Shown in pieces: positions 1-5,987 of a stretch of DNA of 6,173 nucleotides (within the stretch, counting starts at the first letter, position 1; each line of letters opens with the position of its first letter). This DNA is from Desulfovibrio sp. GTDB taxonomy: Bacteria; Desulfobacterota; Desulfovibrionia; Desulfovibrionales; Desulfovibrionaceae. The stretch covers positions 1 through 6,173 of the forward strand of contig JAITEY010000130.1 in assembly GCA_031281815.1 (NCBI GenBank), read 5' to 3'. The notes under the pieces were generated by a model that was not told the origin of the DNA, made no database searches, and saw only the letters and a program-made list of their open reading frames with translations. Position numbers and translations under genes: made by a program.

Positions 1-2480
1 TGGGTTCCAAGGAATTCACGTCAGCCATGGCCAAGGCGGTGTACGACAACCTGCGCGGCAGTTCGCCCGTGAACGGTTTTTCCGTCGGTCTGGAAGACGA
101 TGTGACCTTCCTTTCCCTAGCGGTGGAAGAAGAAATCGACACTGTTCCCGAAGGCACGGTGCAGTGTAAATTCTTCGGCCTGGGCGCGGACGGCACCGTG
201 GGCGCGAACAAGCAGGCCATCAAGATCATCGGCGACAACACCGACCTTTATGCGCAGGGTTATTTCGCCTACGATTCCAAAAAGTCCGGCGGGTTCACCG
301 TTTCCCACCTGCGTTTCGGCCCCAGCCCCATCACTTCCACATACCTGCTGCGTCAGGCCGACTATGTGGCCTGCCACAACCCGGCATACGTCCATCTGTA
401 CGACGTGCTGGAAGGCATCAAGGAAGGCGGGGTCTTCGTCCTGAACACGCACTGGTCGGAAGATGACCTGAACAAGGAACTGCCGGCCGCCATGCGCCGG
501 ACCATCGCCTCCCGCAAGCTGAAGTTCTATACCGTGGATGCCGTGAAGGTAGCCGGGGACCTGGGACTCGGCGGGCGCATCAACATGATTATGCAGACGG
601 CCTTTTTCAGGCTGGCCAAAGTGCTGCCCTTTGAACAGGCCATGTCCCTGCTCAAGGATTCCATCAAGGAGGCCTACGGCAGCAAGGGCGAAAAGGTCGT
701 GAACATGAACATCGCCGCTGTGGACAAGGCCGCGGGCGCCCTGGTGGAAGTCAAGTATCCCGCTTCCTGGGCCTCCGCCGAAGACGCCGCGGCTTCCTGC
801 GCATGCGGCTGTACGTGCGGCTCCGAGGAAGACGAATTCATCAGCGACGTGGTTCGTCCCATCCTGGCCCAGAAGGGCGACACCCTGCCCGTGTCCGCTT
901 TCAGCCCGGACGGCATCTGGCCCCTGGGCACCTCGGCCTGCGAGAAACGCGGCGTGGCCATCAACGTGCCGCGCTGGATTCCCGAAAACTGCATCCAGTG
1001 CAACCAGTGTTCCTTTGTCTGCCCGCATGCGGCGATTCGTCCCGTGCTGGCCTCCGAAGAGGAACTCGAAGGCGCGCCCGCGTCCTTCGTCCCCGTCAAA
1101 GCCAACCGCAAAGAGGCCAAAGAACTCAAGTACCGCATGCAGGTCTATGTGGAGGACTGTCTGGGTTGCGGCTCCTGCGCCGACACCTGTCCGGCCAAGA
1201 CCAAGGCCCTGGAAATGCATCCGCTGGAAGGAGAACGGGCCGTTCAGGTCGCGAATCTTACCTTTGCCCTGGAGCATATCGGCGTCAAGAGCGGCCTCGT
1301 CCCGCGCAACAGCCTGATCGGCTCCCAGTTCCAGGAACCCCTGCTGGAGTTCTCCGGGGCCTGCGCCGGTTGCGGCGAAACGCCCTACGTCAAGCTCATC
1401 ACCCAGCTTTTCGGCGAGCGCATGCTGATTGCCAACGCCACGGGGTGTTCCTCCATCTGGGGCGCTTCCGCGCCTTCCATGCCGTACTGCGTGAACAAGG
1501 ACGGCTGCGGCCCGGCCTGGGGCAACTCCCTGTTCGAAGACGCCGCGGAATACGGCTACGGCATGAACATGGCTGTAAGCCAGCGCCGGGCGAAACTGGA
1601 AGACCTGGCCCGCGAAGCCCTCAAGGCTTCGGCGCCGGAGGACGTCAAAGCTGCCCTGCAGGGCTGGCTGGAGAACAAGGACGACGCCGCGCTCTCCAAA
1701 AAGTACGGTGACGATTTCGCGGCCGCCCTGAGCAACAGCGCGGCGCACGCCGAACCGCTGCTCATGGAAATCTTCGAGATGGCCGACATGTTCACCAAAA
1801 AATCCCTCTGGGTTTTCGGCGGCGACGGCTGGGCCTACGACATCGGCTACGGCGGCCTGGATCATGTGTTGGCCTCGGGCGAGGACATCAACATCCTGGT
1901 GTTGGATACGGAGGTGTATTCCAATACCGGCGGGCAGTCGTCCAAGGCGACGCCGCTCGGCTCCATAGCCAAGTTTGCCGCCTCGGGCAAAAAGCTGCCC
2001 AAGAAGGACCTGGGGGCCATGGCCATGAGTTACGGCTACGTCTACACGGCCTCCGTATCCATGGGCGCGGACAAGAACCATGTGGTCAAGGCCTTCCTCG
2101 AAGCCGAGGCCTACAAGGGCACTTCGCTGATCATCGCCTATGCTCCCTGCATCAACCAGGGCATCCGCAAAGGCATGGGCAAGAGCATGGAAGAGGGCAA
2201 GGACGCCGTGAAATCCGGCTACTGGCCCCTGTACCGCTACAATCCGGCTTTGGCCGAGGCGGGCAAGAATCCGCTGCAACTCGACTCCAAGGCTCCGGAC
2301 GGCACGATCCAGAAATTCCTGGCCGGAGAAAACCGCTACGCCCAGCTTGAGCAGATAGACCCCGCGGAATCCGGCCGTCTGCGCGGGTTGTTGGAAAAAG
2401 AATACGTCGAACGCTACTACAGGCTTAAGCAACTCGCCGAGCTGCCGCCGCTGTCGGAAGTGGTCAAGGCCGCCGGCTGA
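1..2480 (+). CDS. por: Pyruvate:ferredoxin (flavodoxin) oxidoreductase, 3' part (5' end outside window)
   Basis: Homodimeric cytoplasmic enzyme: pyruvate + CoA + oxidised ferredoxin/flavodoxin gives acetyl-CoA + CO2 + reduced carrier. The frame is open to the left edge (codons begin at base 3, reading GSKEFTSA before the first Met at 27), so that Met is internal. About 825 residues are present; the family has roughly 1,170-1,230, so the N-terminal pyruvate-binding domains are missing. Residues are counted from the Met at 27. The gamma/EKR-type domain has GLGADGTVGANKQ (51-63). A double [4Fe-4S] ferredoxin domain has C322/C325/C328/C332 and C378/C381/C384/C388. The thiamine-diphosphate domain has proximal-cluster cysteines C446, C449, C474 and C708, and the ThDP/Mg motif starting GDGWAYDIGYGG (599-610) and ending YSNTGGQ (631-637). 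Oddities: a CxCxCxC stretch (258-264), extra C488 and C494, and no D. africanus-type C-terminal extension. Family assignment is near certain; the symbol follows Desulfovibrio usage (nifJ elsewhere). Confidence 0.97.
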   Translation, partial: GSKEFTSAMAKAVYDNLRGSSPVNGFSVGLEDDVTFLSLAVEEEIDTVPEGTVQCKFFGLGADGTVGANKQAIKIIGDNTDLYAQGYFAYDSKKSGGFTVSHLRFGPSPITSTYLLRQADYVACHNPAYVHLYDVLEGIKEGGVFVLNTHWSEDDLNKELPAAMRRTIASRKLKFYTVDAVKVAGDLGLGGRINMIMQTAFFRLAKVLPFEQAMSLLKDSIKEAYGSKGEKVVNMNIAAVDKAAGALVEVKYPASWASAEDAAASCACGCTCGSEEDEFISDVVRPILAQKGDTLPVSAFSPDGIWPLGTSACEKRGVAINVPRWIPENCIQCNQCSFVCPHAAIRPVLASEEELEGAPASFVPVKANRKEAKELKYRMQVYVEDCLGCGSCADTCPAKTKALEMHPLEGERAVQVANLTFALEHIGVKSGLVPRNSLIGSQFQEPLLEFSGACAGCGETPYVKLITQLFGERMLIANATGCSSIWGASAPSMPYCVNKDGCGPAWGNSLFEDAAEYGYGMNMAVSQRRAKLEDLAREALKASAPEDVKAALQGWLENKDDAALSKKYGDDFAAALSNSAAHAEPLLMEIFEMADMFTKKSLWVFGGDGWAYDIGYGGLDHVLASGEDINILVLDTEVYSNTGGQSSKATPLGSIAKFAASGKKLPKKDLGAMAMSYGYVYTASVSMGADKNHVVKAFLEAEAYKGTSLIIAYAPCINQGIRKGMGKSMEEGKDAVKSGYWPLYRYNPALAEAGKNPLQLDSKAPDGTIQKFLAGENRYAQLEQIDPAESGRLRGLLEKEYVERYYRLKQLAELPPLSEVVKAAG

Positions 2481-2499
2481 CGAATGCAGTCGCTTTTCA

Positions 2500-2524
2500 G
2501 GAGGGCGCCCGAGCGGCGCCCTCC
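2500..2524 (+). terminator. GC-rich hairpin after por, probable transcription end or attenuator
   Basis: Perfect 10-bp inverted repeat GGAGGGCGCC / GGCGCCCTCC (2500-2509 and 2515-2524) around the 5-base loop CGAGC, starting 20 bases after the por stop. No T-run follows (GTTCGGGG), so it is not a textbook intrinsic terminator. It may pause polymerase, protect the mRNA 3' end or only partly terminate. A smaller hairpin, GGGGC-GCC-GCCCC (2549-2561), lies downstream, just before the repeat element. Confidence 0.6.
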
Positions 2525-2563
2525 GTTCGGGGAAACGCGGAGGTCTTCGGGGCGCCGCCCCTC

Positions 2564-2691
2564 TAGAGCATTTTGCGCTTGAGATTGCCGCTTGACGGCG
2601 AAACAAGTTCGCCTCGCGGCAATCTCGCTGCAAGGATTTGCAGGCAAATCCTTGCAGAGCGGATTGATATTTACAATATCAATCCGCTCTA
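2564..2691. repeat. 128-bp three-hairpin repeat element (MITE/REP-like) between por and glcD
   Basis: Nearly every base lies in a stem. Hairpin A has outer arms GAGATTGCCGC (2581-2591) and GCGGCAATCTC (2616-2626), with an inner GGCGAA/TTCGCC stem (2597-2602, 2608-2613). Hairpin B is a perfect 14-bp inverted repeat (2628-2641, 2644-2657) with a 2-base spacer. Hairpin C is a perfect 16-bp inverted repeat (2656-2671, 2675-2690) with the spacer TAC; its left arm shares 2 bases with B. The whole is bounded by TAGAGC (2564-2569) and GCTCTA (2686-2691), so it could be read as a GAGC...GCTC element inside a duplicated TA. It has no coding capacity. Its compactness and lack of relation to the flanking genes suggest a dispersed non-autonomous element, but only one copy is visible here. 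The alternative is a locus-specific RNA structure in the glcD leader. Confidence 0.6.
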
Positions 2692-2703
2692 AAAATCCGT
2701 CAC

Positions 2704-2717
2704 TGTAACATGTAACA
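2704..2717 (+). promoter_or_regulatory. Tandem TGTAACA repeat in the glcD leader (possible operator)
   Basis: Two back-to-back copies of TGTAACA (2704-2710, 2711-2717) sit between the hairpin repeat and the ribosome binding site GGAG (2721-2724). The position would suit a regulator or leader element, but I do not recognise the motif and it may be chance. No strong sigma-70 promoter is evident. The best candidate, TTGATA (2664-2669) with TCTAAA (2688-2693) at 18-bp spacing, lies inside hairpin C and is weak. I saw no sigma-54 TGGCAC-N5-TTGC match. Confidence 0.25.
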
Positions 2718-2732
2718 CATGGAGACTAAAGT

Positions 2733-4118
2733 ATGCCTATCAATCCGACCCTTGTGAAAGAATTTGAGAGCATCACCGGTAAGGAGCAGGTTTTGACCGA
2801 ACCGGCCGACCTGCAATGCTATTCCTACGATGCCGCGGTTCTGTCCCCGGTCATGCCCGCGCTGGTCGTGGCGCCGACTACGCAGGAGCAACTGTGCAAA
2901 GTCGTCAAACTGGCCTACGACAACGGCCTGCCCATTACCGTGCGCGGCTCCGGAACCAACCTGTCCGGCTCCACCATACCGCAGGGTGACGGGATGGTGA
3001 TCCTTACCAACAGACTGAACAAAATTCTGGAGATCAACGAAGAAGACCTCTATGCCGTGGTCGAGCCGGGCGTAGTGACCGCGCAGTTCGCCGCGGCCGT
3101 TACGGCCAGGGGGCTGTTCTATCCTCCCGACCCCGGTTCGCAGTCGGTGTCCACGCTGGGCGGCAATGTGGCCCATAACGCCGGAGGCTTGCGCGGCCTG
3201 AAATACGGCGTGACCAAAGACTATATCATGGGTATGGAAGTGGTTGATTACAGGGGTGAGCTTATCAAGACCGGCTCGCGCACGGTAAAATACGTCACCG
3301 GTTACAATATGGCGGCCCTGATGGCGGCTTCCGAAGGCACGCTCGGCGTGTTTTCGAACATCATCATCAAGCTTGTGCCTCCGCCCAAGGCGTCCAAGGC
3401 CATGCTTGCCGAGTTCGACGACGTGAACAAGGCTTCCGAAGCCGTGGCCGGCATCATCTCCGGGCACATAGTGCCCTGCACCCTGGAATTTCTGGACCAG
3501 AACTGTATCCGTTATGTGGAGGCCGACACCAAGGCCGGGTTGCCCGTCGACGCGGCGGCCATACTGTTGATTGAGGTTGACGGCGGGCATCCGCTGCTTG
3601 TGGAGGAAGACGCCGACAAGGTCATGGAAGTTTGCCGCAAGTGCGGCAGCACCAACATCCGCATCGCTCAGAACGCCGAGGAAAAACTCAAGATCTGGGA
3701 GGCGCGCCGCAATGCCCTGCCGGCTCTGGCCAGGGCAAGGCCGACAACCGTGCTGGAAGACGCCACCGTGCCCCGTTCGCAGATTCCGGCCATGGTCGCC
3801 GCCGTCAATGCCGTCGCCGCAAAATACTCCCTGGAAGTCGGAACCTTCGGCCATGCCGGGGACGGCAATCTGCACCCGACGATCCTCTGCGACCGCCGCA
3901 ACAAGGAGGAGTTCGCGCGCGTGGAAGCGGCCGTGGATGAAATTTTCGACGTGGCCCTGCAACTCAAGGGCACCCTGTCCGGAGAGCACGGCATAGGCAA
4001 GGCCAAAGCCAAGTGGATGGAAAAAGAGACCAACCGCGCCACGATAGAGTTCAACAGGAATCTGCGTCGGGCTCTTGACCCCAAATTGCTTTTCAATGCC
4101 GGCAACAAGTTTGTTTAG
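2733..4118 (+). CDS. glcD: FAD-binding D-lactate/glycolate dehydrogenase, GlcD type
   Basis: 461-residue flavoprotein of the vanillyl-alcohol-oxidase/PCMH fold, full length for GlcD-type subunits. It should oxidise a 2-hydroxy acid, most likely D-lactate to pyruvate, and pass electrons to the Fe-S subunit encoded next. The N-terminal FAD-binding domain (about 40-215) has RGSGTNLSGS (71-80), PDPGS (133-137), the TLGGNVAHNAGG flavin loop (141-152) and VTGYNMAALMAASEGTLG (188-205). The C-terminal FAD-oxidase domain (about 220-457) has FGHAGDGNLHP (372-382), typical of the catalytic/metal-binding region, and SGEHGIG (416-422). No signal peptide or membrane segment is seen. The ATG at 2733 is supported by GGAG at 2721-2724, 8 bases upstream. 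D. vulgaris has a homologue in its por-lactate permease region, which favours lactate over glycolate; the exact substrate and stereoisomer are inferred. Codon use matches por. Confidence 0.93.
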   Translation: MPINPTLVKEFESITGKEQVLTEPADLQCYSYDAAVLSPVMPALVVAPTTQEQLCKVVKLAYDNGLPITVRGSGTNLSGSTIPQGDGMVILTNRLNKILEINEEDLYAVVEPGVVTAQFAAAVTARGLFYPPDPGSQSVSTLGGNVAHNAGGLRGLKYGVTKDYIMGMEVVDYRGELIKTGSRTVKYVTGYNMAALMAASEGTLGVFSNIIIKLVPPPKASKAMLAEFDDVNKASEAVAGIISGHIVPCTLEFLDQNCIRYVEADTKAGLPVDAAAILLIEVDGGHPLLVEEDADKVMEVCRKCGSTNIRIAQNAEEKLKIWEARRNALPALARARPTTVLEDATVPRSQIPAMVAAVNAVAAKYSLEVGTFGHAGDGNLHPTILCDRRNKEEFARVEAAVDEIFDVALQLKGTLSGEHGIGKAKAKWMEKETNRATIEFNRNLRRALDPKLLFNAGNKFV

Positions 4119-4127
4119 GAGGCCGCG

Positions 4128-5450
4128 ATGTCCGAAAGCACACCCACTTCGCAGCCGGTCTCTTCGACATTGAAGGCTCTTGCCGACAAACTTTTGAAAC
4201 TGGACGATCTTTTGATATCCTGCATGCGTTGCGGTTTCTGTCTGGCCGTATGCCCCGTCTACGGCGCGACCATGAAGGAACCGGACGCCACCAGGGGCAA
4301 GATCGCCCTGCTGGAATTTCTTTCACGGCATATGATCAACGACCCGGAAGCGGTCAACGACAAGCTGACGCGCTGTCTGCTGTGCGGCTCCTGTCAGGCT
4401 GTGTGTCCTTCCGGGGTGAAAATCATGGATATTTTCCTCCATGCCCGGAGCATAGTGCGTGAGTATCTGGGGCTGAGCGCGACGGAGAAGTTGATTTTCC
4501 GGAGCCTTCTGGGGCGGCCCAAACTGTTCAACGCCCTGCTGGGGTTGTCCGCCAAGTTCCAGGGACTGTTTCTTAAGGAAGCAGACTCGAACTTGGGCAC
4601 GAGCAAGGCGCCCATGCTGAGTTCGTTTATCGGCGAGAGGCATTTTCCGCGTCTGGCGGCCCGCTCGTTTCAGTCCGGCGTGCCCTCTCTGGACGAGCCG
4701 GCCGGGTCAAGCGGCCTGCGCGTCGCCTTTTTCCCCGGCTGCGTCTCGGACAAGCTGTTCCCCGATGTCGCGGATGCCACGCTCAAGGTGTTCCGCAAGC
4801 ACGGGGTAGGGGTTTTCATGCCGGCCGGTTTGGCCTGTTGCGGCATCCCCGCCCTTTCCGGCGGCGACATGGCCGCGTATCACGCCATGGTCGGGCAGAA
4901 TCTGGCCCTGCTCGGCGGCGCATCCTTTGATCGGCTGGTGACGCCCTGCGGCACCTGTGCGGCCACTATCAAGGAATTCTGGCCCAAGCTCGCGGACGGC
5001 TATACGGAGAAGGACAAGGCCCTGGTTCGGGATTTGCACGCCAAGACCACAGATATTACGGCGTTTCTGAGTGATGTGCTCAAGGTCGATCTGCCTGCGG
5101 CTTCCGGGGGCAAGACGCGCGTCACTTACCATGATTCCTGCCATCTGCGGAAATCGTTGGGGATATTCGCCCAGCCCCGGTCCATACTCAAGTCCCTGCC
5201 GGGCCATGAGTATGTGGAGATGGCGGAAGCCGAGCGCTGTTGCGGCAGCGGGGGCAGTTTCACGCTCAAGCATTACGATTTGTCTAAGCAGATAGGCAAA
5301 CGCAAGCGCGACAACATTGTCGCCGTGAAACCGGACATCGTGGCCGCGGCCTGTCCGGCCTGCATGATGCAGCTTATGGACATGCACTCGCAGCACGGGG
5401 ATAGGATCAAGGTCCGGCATGTGGTCGAGTTGTACGCCGAAGCGCTTTGA
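4128..5450 (+). CDS. glcF: Fe-S electron-transfer subunit of lactate/glycolate dehydrogenase (GlcF-like, CCG domains)
   Basis: 440-residue partner of the flavoprotein upstream, expected to carry electrons from FAD towards the menaquinone pool at the inner membrane face. The N-terminal 2[4Fe-4S] module has CMRCGFCLAVCP (C32, C35, C38, C42) and CLLCGSCQAVCP (C83, C86, C89, C93). Two cysteine-rich CCG domains follow. The first has C205, C237-C238-G and C274-x2-C277; the second has C338, C371-C372-G and C409-x2-C412. This is the GlcF/HdrB-like layout; LutA has CCG domains but lacks the ferredoxin module. No transmembrane helix is apparent, so membrane contact would be peripheral. AGGAGG at 4117-4122 overlaps the glcD stop and sits 5 bases before the ATG; the 9-bp gap implies one transcript and probable translational coupling. 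The alternative is another heterodisulfide-reductase-like Fe-S protein, but the neighbour makes the dehydrogenase role most likely. Confidence 0.92.
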   Translation: MSESTPTSQPVSSTLKALADKLLKLDDLLISCMRCGFCLAVCPVYGATMKEPDATRGKIALLEFLSRHMINDPEAVNDKLTRCLLCGSCQAVCPSGVKIMDIFLHARSIVREYLGLSATEKLIFRSLLGRPKLFNALLGLSAKFQGLFLKEADSNLGTSKAPMLSSFIGERHFPRLAARSFQSGVPSLDEPAGSSGLRVAFFPGCVSDKLFPDVADATLKVFRKHGVGVFMPAGLACCGIPALSGGDMAAYHAMVGQNLALLGGASFDRLVTPCGTCAATIKEFWPKLADGYTEKDKALVRDLHAKTTDITAFLSDVLKVDLPAASGGKTRVTYHDSCHLRKSLGIFAQPRSILKSLPGHEYVEMAEAERCCGSGGSFTLKHYDLSKQIGKRKRDNIVAVKPDIVAAACPACMMQLMDMHSQHGDRIKVRHVVELYAEAL

Positions 5451-5528
5451 CGCCTGCGCCGGTGACGCCGGGGGGCTCGAAACCGGCGGGCATTGGAGCC
5501 GAGCGTTTTGATACAGATGCGCGTGAGA

Positions 5529-5571
5529 CAGAGGCGCCCCGTTCGCGATTGTCGGTGCCGGGGCGCCTCTG
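5529..5571 (+). terminator. Strong hairpin downstream of glcF
   Basis: Perfect 13-bp inverted repeat CAGAGGCGCCCCG / CGGGGCGCCTCTG (5529-5541, 5559-5571) with a 17-base loop, about 80 bases after the glcF stop. No T-run follows, so it may act with Rho or as an mRNA 3'-end stabiliser. A weaker CGCCGG/CCGGCG hairpin (5466-5471, 5483-5488) lies between it and the stop. I see no gene in 5451-5691. Confidence 0.6.
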
Positions 5572-5593
5572 ACGATATGGAGCGCCCGTCAGC

Positions 5594-5628
5594 GCTTGCC
5601 GTGTGTCGGCCTGCCGGAGCTTTTTTTT
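5594..5628 (+). terminator. Candidate intrinsic terminator with T8 tract
   Basis: Eight consecutive T (5621-5628) directly follow a GC-rich segment that can fold as GCT/AGC plus CCG/CGG (5594-5596 with 5618-5620, 5599-5601 with 5615-5617, two bases bulged, 13-base loop). The stem is imperfect, but the T-run is the best in the window and is well placed to end the glcD-glcF transcript before the tRNA gene. Confidence 0.45.
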
Positions 5629-5691
5629 CGACGGCCCCGGTCATGCGCATTGACCTCTGCGGGCTTTTGCGTTAGTGCATTTCCGCATTAC

Positions 5692-5767
5692 GGGTCGTTA
5701 ACTCAGTCGGTAGAGTATCTGCCTTTTAAGCAGAGAGTCGCAGGTTCGATCCCCGCACGACCCACCA
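5692..5767 (+). tRNA. tRNA-Lys (anticodon UUU), CCA encoded
   Basis: Full cloverleaf. The acceptor is GGGTCGT (5692-5698) with ACGACCC (5757-5763). The D-stem is ACTC/GAGT (5701-5704, 5713-5716). The anticodon stem is TCTGC/GCAGA (5718-5722, 5730-5734) around loop CTTTTAA, giving anticodon TTT at 5725-5727. The variable loop is GAGTC and the T-loop TTCGATC (5745-5751). Discriminator A5764 is followed by encoded CCA (5765-5767). Sequence and acceptor stem match the usual bacterial tRNA-Lys. One oddity: T-stem GCAGG/CCCGC has an A5742-C5754 mismatch (standard positions 51-63) where an A-U pair is normal. Upstream, TTGACC (5650-5655) could be a -35 box, but no convincing -10 follows. Confidence 0.96.
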
Positions 5768-5782
5768 ATTTGTTCTCCGAGA

Positions 5783-5824
5783 AAGTCCCGCAAAGTCTGA
5801 AAAGCCTTGCGGGACTTCGCTTTT
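5783..5824 (+). terminator. Hairpin terminator after tRNA-Lys
   Basis: Perfect 11-bp inverted repeat AAGTCCCGCAA / TTGCGGGACTT (5783-5793, 5807-5817) with a 13-base loop, 15 bases after the tRNA CCA, followed by CGC and a short TTTT (5821-5824). It probably ends the tRNA transcript. Its presence suggests the resident chromosome continues at least this far past the tRNA. Confidence 0.7.
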
Positions 5825-5868
5825 ATCGGAACAGTTCCTCTATCGTCCTCCATGAAAATCTGTGGACA

Positions 5869-5976
5869 TACCAACGAAAAGTTGGTAAATGCGTTGGTAG
5901 TGGGGTGAATGAAGAAAGCCGTACCAACAAGCGGGATTGCTTTGCAGCACAACGCCGCCTTTCCGGCCTGTTGGTA
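5869..5976. repeat. Cluster of five GTTGGTA/TACCAAC heptamers beside the tRNA
   Basis: TACCAAC occurs at 5869-5875 and 5922-5928; GTTGGTA at 5881-5887, 5893-5899 and 5970-5976. The first two form a perfect inverted repeat with spacer GAAAA (5869-5887), and 5881 and 5893 are direct repeats 12 bp apart. Short oriented repeats just downstream of a tRNA gene resemble the arm-type sites of tyrosine integrases, so this may be one end of an element integrated at tRNA-Lys. No integrase gene is visible. The 5970 copy may instead belong to the end of the adjacent insertion sequence. Apart from these repeats, 5825-5987 holds no gene I can support. Confidence 0.5.
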
Positions 5977-5987
5977 TAAAAAATGGT

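Noticed and set aside
27..29. ATG at 27 as the true start of por
   Set aside because: The frame is open upstream to the window edge and reads family-like sequence (GSKEFTSA) before this Met; a complete enzyme needs roughly 390 more N-terminal residues.
117..2633. 838-codon open frame on the minus strand opposite por
   Set aside because: It is a shadow of a GC-rich gene: the plus strand encodes a clear, continuous oxidoreductase with all cluster ligands, while the antisense peptide is rich in Gly/Arg/His/Val with no recognisable domain.
2564..2691. CRISPR array or riboswitch in the por-glcD gap
   Set aside because: The repeats are inverted arms of three different hairpins, not regularly spaced direct repeats, and no known riboswitch core was recognised.
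2700..3989. 429-codon open frame on the minus strand opposite glcD
   Set aside because: It has the same antisense shadow pattern and low-information composition, and no recognisable domain; the plus strand gene is well supported.
5596..5979. 127-codon plus-strand frame spanning the tRNA
   Set aside because: It runs through the tRNA-Lys gene (its middle is simply translated tRNA) and through terminator hairpins; no ribosome site or domain is seen.
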